Of a stretch of 62,445 nucleotides of DNA, positions 28,630 through 37,592 are shown one piece after another. The position numbers were made by a program, and so were the translations under genes. Each line of letters begins with the position of its first letter. The first letter of the stretch is position 1. The notes beneath the pieces are model-generated. The model did no database searches and was not told the DNA's origin. It was given only the letters and a program-made list of their open reading frames with translations. The DNA is taken from NCBI GenBank assembly GCA_016124455.1, contig WGNQ01000003.1, positions 1-62,445 of the forward strand. Direction: 5' to 3'. This DNA comes from Sideroxydans sp. (GTDB lineage Bacteria; Pseudomonadota; Gammaproteobacteria; Burkholderiales; Gallionellaceae).

Positions 28630-29118
28630 TCAGGCGGCCGTGTACCGCAACAGTTTGAGGCAATCAAGCGTCGCGGCCAGTTCTACCGCCAGGTAGTCAT
28701 CGTCGGTGCGGATCAGCGGATCGGCGCCGTTTTCCAGCAGGACCTTCATCATGTCCGCCTTGCCGCTCGAAGCGGTGTACATCAGGACGGTGGCGCCGGT
28801 CAGGTTGCGGTTGTCCATGTCGATGCCGGCGTCGATCAGGCGTTGCACCAGCGTAACATTGCCGGAAACGCAGGCCAGCCACAGCGCGTTGTTGCCATCA
28901 CCGTTGCGTAGCTGGATATCGACACCGTGCGCCAGCAGTTCTGCGGCCAGGTTGTCCATGCCGGACAGGGCGGCACGCATCAGCGGCGTGAGCTCATAAT
29001 CCGCGTGCTGCAACGGGCGGTCGAGATCATGCGGGTCGAAATGGTGTTCCCGGATGAAGTTGGCCAGGGCAGTACTCGAATGTTCGCCCAGTGCGGGCGG
29101 ATGCTGTGGTGTGGTCAT
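28630..29118 (-). CDS. Ankyrin-repeat protein of the nif cluster
   Basis: A 162-residue protein built of about four ankyrin repeats (residues 38-160). The consensus can be followed in ELTPLMRAALSGMDNLAAEL, GNNALWLACVSGNVTLVQRL and TVLMYTASSGKADMMKVLL. The repeats make a protein-binding surface; no enzyme motif is present. It overlaps the nitroreductase-like gene by four bases and is the last of the nifE operon, so it is presumably made under nitrogen-fixing conditions. Similar ankyrin genes accompany nif clusters in other proteobacteria. The binding partner is unknown. Confidence 0.82.
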   Translation of the reverse strand: MTTPQHPPALGEHSSTALANFIREHHFDPHDLDRPLQHADYELTPLMRAALSGMDNLAAELLAHGVDIQLRNGDGNNALWLACVSGNVTLVQRLIDAGIDMDNRNLTGATVLMYTASSGKADMMKVLLENGADPLIRTDDDYLAVELAATLDCLKLLRYTAA

Positions 29119-30737
29119 GCTGGCAACCTTATGTCGTCGGTAATGGTGGTCTCGATGCGCGTGTCTTCCAGCGGCAGCCCCACGGTGAAGTGGTAGATGC
29201 TTTGCAGCCGGTCATCCGGCAAGCCGAGCAGGTGGTGGAACGGGTCGTCGAAATAGCAGCCGATGCCGGTACCGCGCAGGCCGTGCGCCTCGGCATGGAG
29301 GTAAAGCACCTGCCCGATCAGTCCGGCTTCGCGGAACAGGTCGCGGTAGCTTGCGGGGTCGTATTCCGCCAGCATGCCCAGCGCGAAACAGGAATTGGAG
29401 GCGATATCCTGGTGGCAATTCAGGCTGCGCGCAACCCGGTGCAATTCCGCTGGCGTTGCCGCAGTCAGCAGTTGCAGGCCGAGATGGGGCGGTGCATCGG
29501 CTACGGCCTGGCGTTGCGGAAAGCGTGCATCCAGCCGCGCATTCAGCAGCTCAGCCAGGTGCGGACTGCGCGGCAGCAGGTAGATGCCGGGTTGCATATC
29601 CTGTATGCGATGCACGAACAGCACCAGCGCGATATGCGGCGGCACGGCCAGCGCATCCCAGGGAAGCTGCCTGCGCGGCAGCGTGGCATCGAGCATGGCA
29701 AAGAAATCAGGCTTCGGCATGACGTGGCGCGCATCGAAACGTTGCGCACTGCGGCGCTGCAGGATCAGGGTGGCCGCGGCGATATCCGGGACACCGGTTA
29801 TGGCGGGCGGAATATCGGTGATCTGCGCGACAGGCTTTGCGGCCTCGGACAGATGTTGGCTGGCGGCGGCCACTTCTTCGACTATCGGCCAGCGATACAT
29901 CGGGTGGCCATCGATGAGGCTGGCCTTGCCATGCCAGCGAGCCGTCGTAGAGGCGCGATGCAGCCATTCCAGGTCGGGCTCAGATGACAGCGACAGCAGG
30001 ATTTCGGCTTCTTCGCGTTCGGTATCGGCACGGCGGCCGCTGGCAAAATCCGCGCTGCGATCCAGCCCCAGCGACTGCGCCAGCATGGCTGTCCCGACGG
30101 TGCGCTGTTCGGTCAGCGGCCAGCCAAGCAGCGCGGCGGCATAACGCAGGGCGCCCACGGCATGGCCGGTGTCGAGCTGGCAATAGCGGAAGGCACGCTC
30201 GCCGTATTTCCAGGTTTCGCGCCACATGACGCTGGACAGGCCGACGAACAGTTGCGCCGGGCCTGGGCTCGGCGTGAAGGTGGCGCGGCATTCGAGTGCA
30301 TGGCTGTCGGGGCGGTAATGGTAAAGGCCGTCTGCGATATCCGGTACGCCGCGCAGGAACAGGTAGGCTTCAACCGGGTGCAGGTTGCCGCTCGAGGGAT
30401 TGGCGCGTACCGCCCAGCGGTCCGGCCCATAGGATTTCCAGGCGGTGATGCCGAGCGAGAGTTGCAACAGCATGCCGAGTGCCGCCAGGCTGGGCGGCTG
30501 CGCCGCAACCGGCTGTGCCAGTTCGTGCAGCGGCCGGCGCAGCATGGCCGCGAAAGCCGGCTGCTGCGCAATGGCTTGCAGCGCAGGTAACGGCACGTTT
30601 TCCGCCGCTTCGAAATGCCGGAACGGTATCGGCTGGGCATCCCAGTCCAGCGTTTCAGGGCCGGGCGCGTAAGCTTCGAAGCGATGCTTGGTGCGCTGGT
30701 GGTAGGCGCGTACGGTTTGCTGCGCCTCGACGCTCAT
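29115..30737 (-). CDS. SagB/ThcOx-type nitroreductase-like flavoprotein
   Basis: A 540-residue protein with two nitroreductase-fold halves. The first (about 60-290) has NPSSGNLHPVEAYLF, an FMN-contact motif, and the second (about 320-530) opens RRSAQRFDARHVM and ends LGLPDDRLQSIYHFTVG. SagB/ThcOx enzymes are FMN-dependent dehydrogenases that oxidise azoline rings in modified peptides; no peptide precursor or cyclodehydratase is nearby, so that reaction is unlikely here. A redox role tied to nitrogenase is an inference. The ATG at 30737 lies 5 bases past the nifQ stop; a longer frame to 30836 would run into nifQ. It overlaps the ankyrin gene. Confidence 0.8.
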   Translation of the reverse strand: MSVEAQQTVRAYHQRTKHRFEAYAPGPETLDWDAQPIPFRHFEAAENVPLPALQAIAQQPAFAAMLRRPLHELAQPVAAQPPSLAALGMLLQLSLGITAWKSYGPDRWAVRANPSSGNLHPVEAYLFLRGVPDIADGLYHYRPDSHALECRATFTPSPGPAQLFVGLSSVMWRETWKYGERAFRYCQLDTGHAVGALRYAAALLGWPLTEQRTVGTAMLAQSLGLDRSADFASGRRADTEREEAEILLSLSSEPDLEWLHRASTTARWHGKASLIDGHPMYRWPIVEEVAAASQHLSEAAKPVAQITDIPPAITGVPDIAAATLILQRRSAQRFDARHVMPKPDFFAMLDATLPRRQLPWDALAVPPHIALVLFVHRIQDMQPGIYLLPRSPHLAELLNARLDARFPQRQAVADAPPHLGLQLLTAATPAELHRVARSLNCHQDIASNSCFALGMLAEYDPASYRDLFREAGLIGQVLYLHAEAHGLRGTGIGCYFDDPFHHLLGLPDDRLQSIYHFTVGLPLEDTRIETTITDDIRLPA

Positions 30738-30741
30738 CGTT

Positions 30742-31392
30742 TTACCGGGATTCGTCTTCGGGGCCGAAACATTTTTCATAGTCACAGCATACGCTGCAAC
30801 TCGGCGACTTGCAGACGTTGATACCTTCCCGCTCACACAGCTGTTTGTAGAAAAACTTCTTCCATTTCATGTCGCCGGTATTTTTCGCGGCGAGTTGCGG
30901 GAAATGGCCGGAAAGCAGCGTGGACAGCGCCTGGCGGCTGGGCAGGCCGAGATCCTGCCACAGGTGGTCGCTGCCCATGCAGGCCGCGGCGACGAGATGG
31001 GCAACCTGGCGGTGGTGTTCGTCTGCCACGGTGCGATGGTCGAGCAGCAGTTGCAGCAGGTCGCCGAATTCCGCCAGCGGCCCGGCATCCTGCAGTACCG
31101 CACTTTGCGCGGCCAGCCAGGCCTCGGGCGGGACAAAGCGGGGGAAGCGCCCGGCAAGCAGGCGGGCAAAGGCGTCTGGCCCCAGCCCCAATGCCGGGAC
31201 GAAGGCATCGCAGCCGGGATTGCAGCGCGCCGCAATCACCCAAGCATAGGCGCCGCCCAGCACGTCGCCTGGTTCGGTGGAATGGCCGAGCAGGTGCCAC
31301 ACGCCGATGTACGCAGCGGCTGGCCGGTAGCCTGCGGTCAGGCCGCCATGGCTTCGTGGGTATAGCATTTCTTGGGACATATCTTGGCGCAT
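30742..31392 (-). CDS. nifQ: Molybdenum-donating protein NifQ
   Basis: A 216-residue NifQ. The C-terminal motif C-x4-C-x2-C-x5-C reads CKSPSCSVCCDYEKC, which in NifQ holds a Mo-Fe-S cluster. GGAYAWVIAARCNPGCDAFVP and WKKFFYKQLCEREGINVC are also family-typical. NifQ passes molybdenum to NifE-NifN/NifH during FeMo-cofactor synthesis. The start is uncertain: ATGs at 31392, 31380 and 31368 are all in frame and overlap the ferredoxin gene before it. The longest is given. Confidence 0.92.
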   Translation of the reverse strand: MRQDMSQEMLYPRSHGGLTAGYRPAAAYIGVWHLLGHSTEPGDVLGGAYAWVIAARCNPGCDAFVPALGLGPDAFARLLAGRFPRFVPPEAWLAAQSAVLQDAGPLAEFGDLLQLLLDHRTVADEHHRQVAHLVAAACMGSDHLWQDLGLPSRQALSTLLSGHFPQLAAKNTGDMKWKKFFYKQLCEREGINVCKSPSCSVCCDYEKCFGPEDESR

Positions 31393-31643
31393 GCCTCGCA
31401 GCCGACACAGTTCTTCTCGTTGGCTACGGTCATGACTTTCTTTTCGTATTCATCGTCGTCATCCGCACCCAGTTCCAGCGCGATGACTGCGCCGTCTTCG
31501 TCGATACCGACCAGTTGCAGCACTTCGCGCCCGCACACGCGGAAACAGCGCCCGCAGCCGATGCATTTGTCCTGGTCGATGTTTTGCACGAACTTCGGCG
31601 TCCAGCTGCGGCCGTCGGGCAGGGTGATGGTCACTACGGACAT
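31338..31643 (-). CDS. fdxB: nif-specific ferredoxin III (FdxB)
   Basis: A 101-residue ferredoxin with two 4Fe-4S sites: CIGCGRCFRVC and, later, CVGCEACAKICPKKC. The insert between them (ELGADDDDEYEKKV) and the start VVTITLPDGRSWTPKFVQNI are those of the nif-associated ferredoxin III family. It likely gives electrons for cofactor assembly or to nitrogenase. ATG 31643 was chosen because AGGAG lies 7-8 bases upstream; a start 21 bases earlier overlaps the preceding gene. It overlaps nifQ by about 50 bases. Confidence 0.93.
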   Translation of the reverse strand: MSVVTITLPDGRSWTPKFVQNIDQDKCIGCGRCFRVCGREVLQLVGIDEDGAVIALELGADDDDEYEKKVMTVANEKNCVGCEACAKICPKKCYTHEAMAA

Positions 31644-31653
31644 GGCGTGCTCC

Positions 31654-31851
31654 TCAGTGGACACTGGCCGCCAGTTTCTGGCGTGCGGCGGTCAGTTTTT
31701 CATAAGCCAGGAATGCCTGTTCGGCCACATCCGGAATTTTCTCCCAACCCAGTGGCAGGTCTTCCGACAGGTCGTGCAGGTCCATTTTCAATTGTGTTGC
31801 ACGGGCGTTGAGTTTCTTGATCTCGGCCTTGAGTTCTTCGATGTCTTCCAT
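31654..31851 (-). CDS. DUF683 (Rop-like) nitrogen fixation protein
   Basis: A 65-residue two-helix protein: EDIEELKAEIKKLNARATQ and AEQAFLAYEKLTAARQKLA, joined by DLPLGWEKIPD. This is the DUF683/CCE_0567 family, small Rop-like helical hairpins met in nif clusters next to nifX and DUF269. The molecular role is not known. A GGAGAAACC ribosome site precedes it. It sits between DUF269 and fdxB as in other diazotrophs. Confidence 0.88.
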   Translation of the reverse strand: MEDIEELKAEIKKLNARATQLKMDLHDLSEDLPLGWEKIPDVAEQAFLAYEKLTAARQKLAASVH

Positions 31852-31860
31852 GGTTTCTCC

Positions 31861-32328
31861 TTATCCGAATTTGGCGACTTCCGGGAATTTCTCGATCATT
31901 TCCACGGCGCTATCGACCAGCTTGGCGCCTTCTTCCGCCAGCTTCTCCATGTCGTTGAAGCCGAAGCGGTGCACGTCGCGCAGGTATTTGTTGATCACTA
32001 CCAGCCGGCCGGCGGTGAGGATCATGCGGCCGAATCCTTCATGGCTCATTTTCATCATCGGCGAAACCATGATGCCGGTACGCCGTTCCACCGAGAGGCC
32101 GACGGCGTTGTAGAACAATTCCAGGCGCCACAGCGTTTCCGGATCGGGATCGCCCATGAGCGGTATTTCCTTGCGCTTCTCCTTGTCGATGATGTAGGGG
32201 TCGAGCAGGTTGTCGTTGCTCTTGCCATCCCATGTGCCATAGGTGTCCTGGGCGCGGTACTGCTTCGCCAGTTCGTTGAGGAACATTTCGCCGCTGCTGA
32301 TCGCGACTGCTTCTGCCGTACTGCTCAT
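31861..32328 (-). CDS. NifX-associated protein, DUF269
   Basis: A 155-residue DUF269 protein. [19 protein letters not shown] near the start and [20 protein letters not shown] then [20 protein letters not shown] are family signatures. These proteins accompany nifX in many diazotrophs, and a role in FeMo-cofactor synthesis is presumed. The ATG at 32328 follows AGGAG by 7 bases; a start 30 bases earlier overlaps nifX without a ribosome site. Confidence 0.9.
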   Translation of the reverse strand: MSSTAEAVAISSGEMFLNELAKQYRAQDTYGTWDGKSNDNLLDPYIIDKEKRKEIPLMGDPDPETLWRLELFYNAVGLSVERRTGIMVSPMMKMSHEGFGRMILTAGRLVVINKYLRDVHRFGFNDMEKLAEEGAKLVDSAVEMIEKFPEVAKFG

Positions 32329-32344
32329 GTCGTAGCTCCTGTGA

Positions 32345-32743
32345 TTATTCTTCGTCAAAATTCAATTCGCGTTCGGTCCCCTTGTTCATGACCTTGCGCA
32401 ACCAGGGCGGCGGTGTGCCCTTTAGTACTTCCTGCAGCTTGCCGAGGATTTCCGGGATGGACTCGGGTTCGTTTACCTTGATCGGGTGGATCTTGTGCGC
32501 CACCACGCGTGCCGCGGCCGAGCCGCCGATGGCGGCGACGTAGAGGATGGCGCAATCCTTGATCGCCTCGATCTTTGGGGCCAGCTTGTCCTCGTTGCCG
32601 TCTTCCTGCAGGTCGCCGGCAAACTGGATGGCCTCGATCAGGTTGAAGCCTTCCGGTGATATTTCGTAGACAGCGAGATTTTTTGCCCAGCCGAAATGGG
32701 CGTCGACCCGCTGCAGGTCCTGGGTGGCAAATGCGATTTTCAT
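32345..32743 (-). CDS. nifX: FeMo-cofactor carrier NifX
   Basis: A 132-residue NifX/NafY-family protein. [20 protein letters not shown] opens the domain, and [20 protein letters not shown] is the second conserved block. NifX binds NifB-co and the VK cluster and carries them between NifB, NifE-NifN and nitrogenase. The ATG at 32743 was chosen since it begins the domain and AAGGAG lies upstream; the frame is open for 39 further codons that fall in nifN. NifX here is a little shorter than some homologues. Confidence 0.9.
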   Translation of the reverse strand: MKIAFATQDLQRVDAHFGWAKNLAVYEISPEGFNLIEAIQFAGDLQEDGNEDKLAPKIEAIKDCAILYVAAIGGSAAARVVAHKIHPIKVNEPESIPEILGKLQEVLKGTPPPWLRKVMNKGTERELNFDEE

Positions 32744-32765
32744 TCCTCTTACTCCTTGGTTTCGG

Positions 32766-34142
32766 CTATACAGCCTGAGTTTGCGCAACATGTTCATGGT
32801 GTTCGCCGGGATGGTTCTCTTCGGGCAATGGCCAGCTATCCGGGGCATTTTCATGGTCATGCTCCAGAAATACGTTGGCGACCTGGAAGATCAGCTCGCG
32901 CGAGCCGCGATAGCCCACGCTCAATTTATGATTGGCTCCGAGCCGGTCGAAGCAGGGCAGGCCGGCACGGAACAACGGAATGCCCAGCCGCTCCGCCGCC
33001 TGACGGCCATGCGAATGGGTGACCAGCAGGTCGCAATTCCCGGCGCGCATTTCCAGGTCTTCCAGGTCGCCGATCAAAACTTCCGCGCACGGCATTTTTT
33101 CCAGCAACGGGGAATGCGTGGTGGTGACGGCGGCGCTGATTTCGCAGCCCATGTCGGCGAGCAGCGAGCCGATGGCCCACAGCAGGTCGGGTTCCGCGCC
33201 GATCGCCACTTTCTTGCCGCCCATGAAAAAATGGCTGTCCAGCATGGCGTCCGCCAGCTGGCTGCGCTGGCGCCGGTATTTCAGCGGCACCGGTTTGCCG
33301 GAAAGTCCCGACAGGAACATCAGCAAACGGTCGTTGGCATCCAGCCCGGTGAGTCGGTCGAACAGGGTATAGGGTACGTCGGTGCGCATCTCCAGCTCCA
33401 GTGCGGCGCGCTCCATCTGCTGGCCAATGGCCAGCGTGGCGAGGGAACCGCCCATGCTGCGTATCTGGTCTACGGTCGTGCCGCCATTGGTGGTCGGGCT
33501 GAACTGTTGCGGAATATGGCCGTCGAGCGAGCCGGAAAGGTCGGGCAGCACGATGGGAGACAGGCCGAATGCCTCGATGATTTCGATGACTTCCTCAATG
33601 TCGGCTGCAGTGAGGTGGCTGCCGACGAGCAGGTTGACCTGGCCGGGGATGGTTTCGGCGGTTTTTTCCACCAGCTCTTCGACGATGCGGGCGACGGTTT
33701 TCGACCAGCCATCCTGGAATGCGTCCTTGAAGTCCGGGGTGTCGACAAATACGATGGGCAAATCCGCCAGTTCGGGATGGCGGCTGCGTATCGTTTTCAG
33801 GTCGCCGTGGATGTCTTCGCCCTTGGTCTCGGTCAGGCCGGTGGTGCACAGGCCGATGATCTCCGGTTTGGCGCGGCTGTTGATGTTGAGCAGTGCCTGC
33901 GCGATGTTGTCCATGCCGCCCATGATGGTGGTGACTTCGTTCATCGCGGTGGTCTGCAGCGGAATGGCTTCGCGGAAATGGCGCACGAACAGGACCAGCC
34001 CGAATGCGGTACAGCCCTGCGAGCCATGCAGCACCGGCATGCAGTTGGCAATGCCGAGGAAGGCCAGTGCGCCGCCTATGGGCTGGCTCATTTTCAGCGG
34101 GTTGACGCTGCAGGCTTTTTTGGAAGTCGTGACCAGTGCCAT
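32766..34142 (-). CDS. nifN: Cofactor scaffold subunit NifN
   Basis: A 458-residue NifN, related to the beta subunit of MoFe protein. The early segment KACSVNPLKMSQPIGGALAF with LHGSQGCTAFGLVLFVRHF is diagnostic. NifE and NifN form the tetramer where NifB-co is changed to FeMo-cofactor with molybdenum and homocitrate. TGGAGGTG gives the ribosome site. It follows nifE after 58 bases. Cysteines near the start (ACS, GCT) are the expected cluster ligands. Confidence 0.94.
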   Translation of the reverse strand: MALVTTSKKACSVNPLKMSQPIGGALAFLGIANCMPVLHGSQGCTAFGLVLFVRHFREAIPLQTTAMNEVTTIMGGMDNIAQALLNINSRAKPEIIGLCTTGLTETKGEDIHGDLKTIRSRHPELADLPIVFVDTPDFKDAFQDGWSKTVARIVEELVEKTAETIPGQVNLLVGSHLTAADIEEVIEIIEAFGLSPIVLPDLSGSLDGHIPQQFSPTTNGGTTVDQIRSMGGSLATLAIGQQMERAALELEMRTDVPYTLFDRLTGLDANDRLLMFLSGLSGKPVPLKYRRQRSQLADAMLDSHFFMGGKKVAIGAEPDLLWAIGSLLADMGCEISAAVTTTHSPLLEKMPCAEVLIGDLEDLEMRAGNCDLLVTHSHGRQAAERLGIPLFRAGLPCFDRLGANHKLSVGYRGSRELIFQVANVFLEHDHENAPDSWPLPEENHPGEHHEHVAQTQAV

Positions 34143-34200
34143 TACGCACCTCCAGCGGGAAATGATCCGGCACGGGCGGACAGGGGGACATTGCAGTGTT

Positions 34201-35589
34201 TCATTTGCAGTCCTCCCACGGCGCCTGCTTGCGCACCTGCTTCCAGATCGGGTTGTACAGCGACTTGTCGATTTCCTGCACCAGCGTCACCATGCCTTCA
34301 TAGCCGGCATAAGCGTGGTGGCGTTCCTGGTTGATATCCAGCCACGGCATCTTGGCCTTGAGCGCGACGAACTGGGAGCGTCCGCCGGAGAGCATGATGT
34401 CGGCCTGGGCCTCCTTGAGCATTTTGTACATCTCGCGCGGCGGCATGTCGTCAAACATGTGCGCGTCGGCGCCCATCAGTTCCTTGACGCGCTCCTTGTC
34501 CTCCTCGGTGGATTTCTTGACGCTGGTACCGACGATTTCCAGGCCGACCTCCTGCAATGCGGACACCACCGACCATGACTTCACGCCGCCGGTGATGAGC
34601 AATACGCGCTTGCCCTCGAAGCGTTTGCGGTAGCCTTTCAGGCGTTCCCAGGCACGTGCCTCTTCGCGGCGGATCAGGATTTCGGTACGGCTCAATAACT
34701 CTTCCGGCGCGCCGCGCTGCACCAGCAGCTTGGCGATCTGGCGCAAGCTGTCGCTGGTGTCGGAGATGCCGTAGAACGAGCCTTCGAAGAACGGGATGCC
34801 GTAGCGTTCTTCCATCTTGCGCGCGACGTTGATCATGGCCTTGGAGCAAACCATCATCGCGGCCCTGGCGCGATGCGAACTGGCCACTTCGTGATAGCGT
34901 GCATCGCCCGAAATGCAGGCCAGCACACGGATACCGAGGTGGTCGAGCAGCGGCTTGATCTGCCACATCTCGCCGGCCAGGTTGTATTCGCCGATGATGT
35001 TGATGTCGTAGGGGGTGGTGGTTTCCGGTTCCTCGGTGCCGATGACGTAGTCGAGCAGCGCTTCGCCGGCCAGCTTGTTGCCGAGATTCTTGCTGCCGAC
35101 GAAACCCGGCGCATTGATCGGGATGATCGGCTTGCCGAATTTTTCTTTGGCCGCCTTGCATACCGCTTCGATTTCGTCGCCGATCAGTCCGGTAACGCAG
35201 GTCTGGTAGACGAACACCGCGGGCGGGTCGTATTTTTCGATGACTTCGCGGATGGCCTTATACAAACGCTTCTCGCCACCGTACACGATGTCGCTCTCGG
35301 AAATGTCGGTGGTAAAGCCGGTGCGGTAGAGGCGGGAACCGGAGGATTTCGAGCCGCGGTTGTCCCAGCTGTTGCCTTCGCAGGCGATGGGGCCGTGCAC
35401 GATGTGCGCGACGTCGGTAATCGGCTGCAACGCGATTTTTGCGCCGTCGAAGGCGCAACCGCCTGCCGCTGCCCCCGGCGTCAATTGCTTGGTGCAACCT
35501 TTCTTGCGTTCCTTGTCCGATTTGCCCTGGTTCTTGTCGCAGCCAGGCTCATTGAACACTTCCTGTACCTTGGTGTTGACTCCAGCCAC
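34201..35589 (-). CDS. nifE: Cofactor scaffold subunit NifE
   Basis: A 462-residue NifE, related to the alpha subunit of MoFe protein. GGCAFDGAKIALQPITDVAH, HGPIACEGNSWDNRG and QTCVTGLIGDEIEAVC carry the conserved residues. The start is taken as GTG 35589: AAAGGT lies 5-6 bases before it, and the protein then begins VNTKVQEVFNEPGC, as in homologues. An ATG 84 bases upstream would lie close to the transcription start and adds a cysteine-rich leader unknown in NifE. The sigma54 promoter lies 60 bases upstream. It is the first gene of the nine-gene minus-strand operon. Confidence 0.94.
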   Translation of the reverse strand: MAGVNTKVQEVFNEPGCDKNQGKSDKERKKGCTKQLTPGAAAGGCAFDGAKIALQPITDVAHIVHGPIACEGNSWDNRGSKSSGSRLYRTGFTTDISESDIVYGGEKRLYKAIREVIEKYDPPAVFVYQTCVTGLIGDEIEAVCKAAKEKFGKPIIPINAPGFVGSKNLGNKLAGEALLDYVIGTEEPETTTPYDINIIGEYNLAGEMWQIKPLLDHLGIRVLACISGDARYHEVASSHRARAAMMVCSKAMINVARKMEERYGIPFFEGSFYGISDTSDSLRQIAKLLVQRGAPEELLSRTEILIRREEARAWERLKGYRKRFEGKRVLLITGGVKSWSVVSALQEVGLEIVGTSVKKSTEEDKERVKELMGADAHMFDDMPPREMYKMLKEAQADIMLSGGRSQFVALKAKMPWLDINQERHHAYAGYEGMVTLVQEIDKSLYNPIWKQVRKQAPWEDCK

Positions 35590-35648
35590 GATAGACCTTT
35601 CGAAAATTGGCCACCCAGCAGTTGGGCATGCCTGACGCTTCTTACACA

Positions 35649-35663
35649 GCAAGCAACGTGCCA
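35649..35663 (-). promoter_or_regulatory. Sigma54 promoter of the nifE operon
   Basis: On the minus strand TGGCACGTTGCTTGC matches TGGCAC-N5-TTGC exactly. Transcription should start near 35637, about 48 bases before the nifE GTG. Confidence 0.88.
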
Positions 35664-35731
35664 AGCTGCACAAGGCACATCAATTGATTGTTTATATTAA
35701 AAATACTTTCGAGATGGAAAATCGGCCGCCC

Positions 35732-35747
35732 TGTCGTAAACCCTACA
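35732..35747. promoter_or_regulatory. NifA site shared by nifE and draT promoters
   Basis: TGTCGTAAACCCTACA matches TGT-N10-ACA. It lies 68 bases from the nifE promoter and 83 from the draT promoter, so one site could serve both directions. Confidence 0.8.
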
Positions 35748-35830
35748 AAAACAACCCGTGAAGTAAAGAATGGAACAGGGGTAAAGCCATCCACGCACGG
35801 CATACGGCGCGTAGCGGAAGGAAAATGCGA

Positions 35831-35845
35831 TGGAACGCTTCTTGC
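35831..35845 (+). promoter_or_regulatory. Sigma54 promoter of draT-draG
   Basis: TGGAACGCTTCTTGC has one mismatch to TGGCAC-N5-TTGC. The start site would be near 35857, before the draT ATG at 35881. Confidence 0.7.
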
Positions 35846-35880
35846 TTGCATGCTGCGGGTATCCAACCAGTGCACACCCA

Positions 35881-36714
35881 ATGGCGGCTTACTCCGAAAC
35901 TGACAATTACATCGCGATGCCCGGACACAGTACCAACCTGGTCGGAATACCGACCGGCCTGCTGGCGAGCGCGGCATTCAACGAATTTCCGATTCCGCTG
36001 CATATCAGCGGCACGCGCGAGGCTCACCGCAACCTGTTCGAGCATCTCGATTCGGTGAAGGATGCGACTGACGCTGCGCAGCTGTTCCAGGACTACATGG
36101 CAGTGGTGTTCGGGCTGGCGAGCGAACCGGGACCTGGTGAAAAGCGGCGCTACCGCGCGAGCTATCTGCGCCTGCTGAAAGACTGGGGGTTCGATGCCAA
36201 CAGTGCGGCAGGGGCGGTGCTGAAAGGCTGGGTGGAAAGCCGCTTCGGCTTGTTCCCGAGCTTCCACAAGGCGCCGCTGTACCGCTTCAACTCGCATGCG
36301 TGGATGACTTACGTCGAAGAGAAAATGTCCAGCCGCTTCCATAACAACAGCATCCACATGCAGCTCGATGTGCTGTATGAGTTCTGCCAATGGGCACTGG
36401 CGCGTTTCCATGCGACGGGCAAGAAGCACCTGCGGCTGTTTCGCGGCAGCAACGACCTGCGCGAACACCAGCTGTTGCAGCAACTGGGAAACCGCCAGGC
36501 ATTGATCCGGCTGAATAACCTGGTGTCGTTCACTTCGCAGCCCGAGATCGCCGACGAGTTCGGCGACACCATCATCGAGGCCGAGGTGCCGTTGCCGAAA
36601 ATTCTTTTTTACAACGATTTGCTGCTGCGGCATCCGTTGCGCGGCGAGGCCGAATTCCTCGTGATCGGCGGCGACTACCGGGTGCAGATGTCTTACTGGA
36701 GAGAACCTGTATGA
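35881..36714 (+). CDS. draT: Dinitrogenase reductase ADP-ribosyltransferase DraT
   Basis: A 277-residue DraT. DraT links ADP-ribose from NAD+ to an arginine of NifH and so switches nitrogenase off when ammonium or darkness/energy loss is sensed. Family segments include NLVGIPTGLLASAAFNEFPI, KHLRLFRGSNDL (NAD-binding arginine) and RGEAEFLVIGGDYRV with the likely catalytic glutamate. ATG 35881 lies downstream of the predicted transcription start; the frame also opens at 35830, which precedes the promoter. No clear ribosome site is seen. It overlaps draG by ATGA. Confidence 0.92.
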   Translation: MAAYSETDNYIAMPGHSTNLVGIPTGLLASAAFNEFPIPLHISGTREAHRNLFEHLDSVKDATDAAQLFQDYMAVVFGLASEPGPGEKRRYRASYLRLLKDWGFDANSAAGAVLKGWVESRFGLFPSFHKAPLYRFNSHAWMTYVEEKMSSRFHNNSIHMQLDVLYEFCQWALARFHATGKKHLRLFRGSNDLREHQLLQQLGNRQALIRLNNLVSFTSQPEIADEFGDTIIEAEVPLPKILFYNDLLLRHPLRGEAEFLVIGGDYRVQMSYWREPV

Positions 36715-37592
36715 AGATTGAGCGGTACGATCGGGCGCTGGGCGCCTACCTTGGCGTAGCGGTGGGCGATGCGCTGGGGGCCACGGTGGAATTCATGCTG
36801 CCGCGCGAAATCCGGCATCTTTATGGCGTGCATTGCGAAATCGTCGGCGGCGGCTGGCTGAAACTGAAGCCGGGCAGGGTAACCGACGATACCGAAATGT
36901 CGCTTGCGCTGGGCGGCGCGCTGATTGCCGCCGGCGGCTGGGACGCATATGCCGTGGCCGATGCATTTGTCGCGTGGCTGAAATCCAAACCTGTGGACGT
37001 TGGCAATACCTGCCGCCGGGGTATCCAGCGTTACATGATGGTTCGCAGCCTGAGCGGCCCGGTAAGCGAAAGCGATGGTGGCAACGGTGCGCTGATGCGC
37101 ATCAGCCCGCTGGTATTGGCAACGCTGAATGACGACATGGCGTTTCGCCGGCAGGCGCTGGAACAGGCGCACATCACCCACAATCATCCGCTCTCGGATA
37201 TTGCAACCCTGGTGCTGGGAGAGATGGCGCGCATGCTGATCAATGGCGGCGGGATCAAGGAGTGCCGGGTCCTGGCCAATGCGCTGTTGACGGAATATCC
37301 CAGGTTCCGGTTCGATCCTTACCCGGGGCGTGCTTCCGGCTATATCGTCGATACCGTGCAGACCGTCCTGCATCACTTCTTTCACGGCGATTCATTCGAA
37401 AGCTGCGTGGTGGCGACTGTCAACTGTGGCGAGGATGCCGATACTACAGGCGCCATCGTTGGCATGCTGGCCGGCGCACTCTATGGTGCCAGTGCGATTC
37501 CCGTGCGCTGGCTGGACAAACTGGATCCAGGCGTCGTAACCGAGATACGGCAACAGGTAGATGGCTTGCTGGAGTTGCCCGGTTCTCAGTAG
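36711..37592 (+). CDS. draG: Dinitrogenase reductase-activating glycohydrolase DraG
   Basis: A 293-residue ADP-ribosylglycohydrolase. Its binuclear manganese site is visible: GRVTDDTEMSLALGG near residue 60 and CGEDADTTGAIVGMLAGA near 245; SDGGNGALMRISPLV lies between. DraG removes the ADP-ribose placed by DraT and restores nitrogenase. A GGAGAG site precedes the ATG, which overlaps draT. Its end converges with the broken nifO-like gene, overlapping by a few bases. Confidence 0.93.
   Translation: MKIERYDRALGAYLGVAVGDALGATVEFMLPREIRHLYGVHCEIVGGGWLKLKPGRVTDDTEMSLALGGALIAAGGWDAYAVADAFVAWLKSKPVDVGNTCRRGIQRYMMVRSLSGPVSESDGGNGALMRISPLVLATLNDDMAFRRQALEQAHITHNHPLSDIATLVLGEMARMLINGGGIKECRVLANALLTEYPRFRFDPYPGRASGYIVDTVQTVLHHFFHGDSFESCVVATVNCGEDADTTGAIVGMLAGALYGASAIPVRWLDKLDPGVVTEIRQQVDGLLELPGSQ

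Noticed and set aside
32724..34334. Long plus-strand frame (536 codons) opposite nifN
   Set aside because: A shadow of nifN caused by its codon bias; no ribosome site or domain, and nifN is certain.
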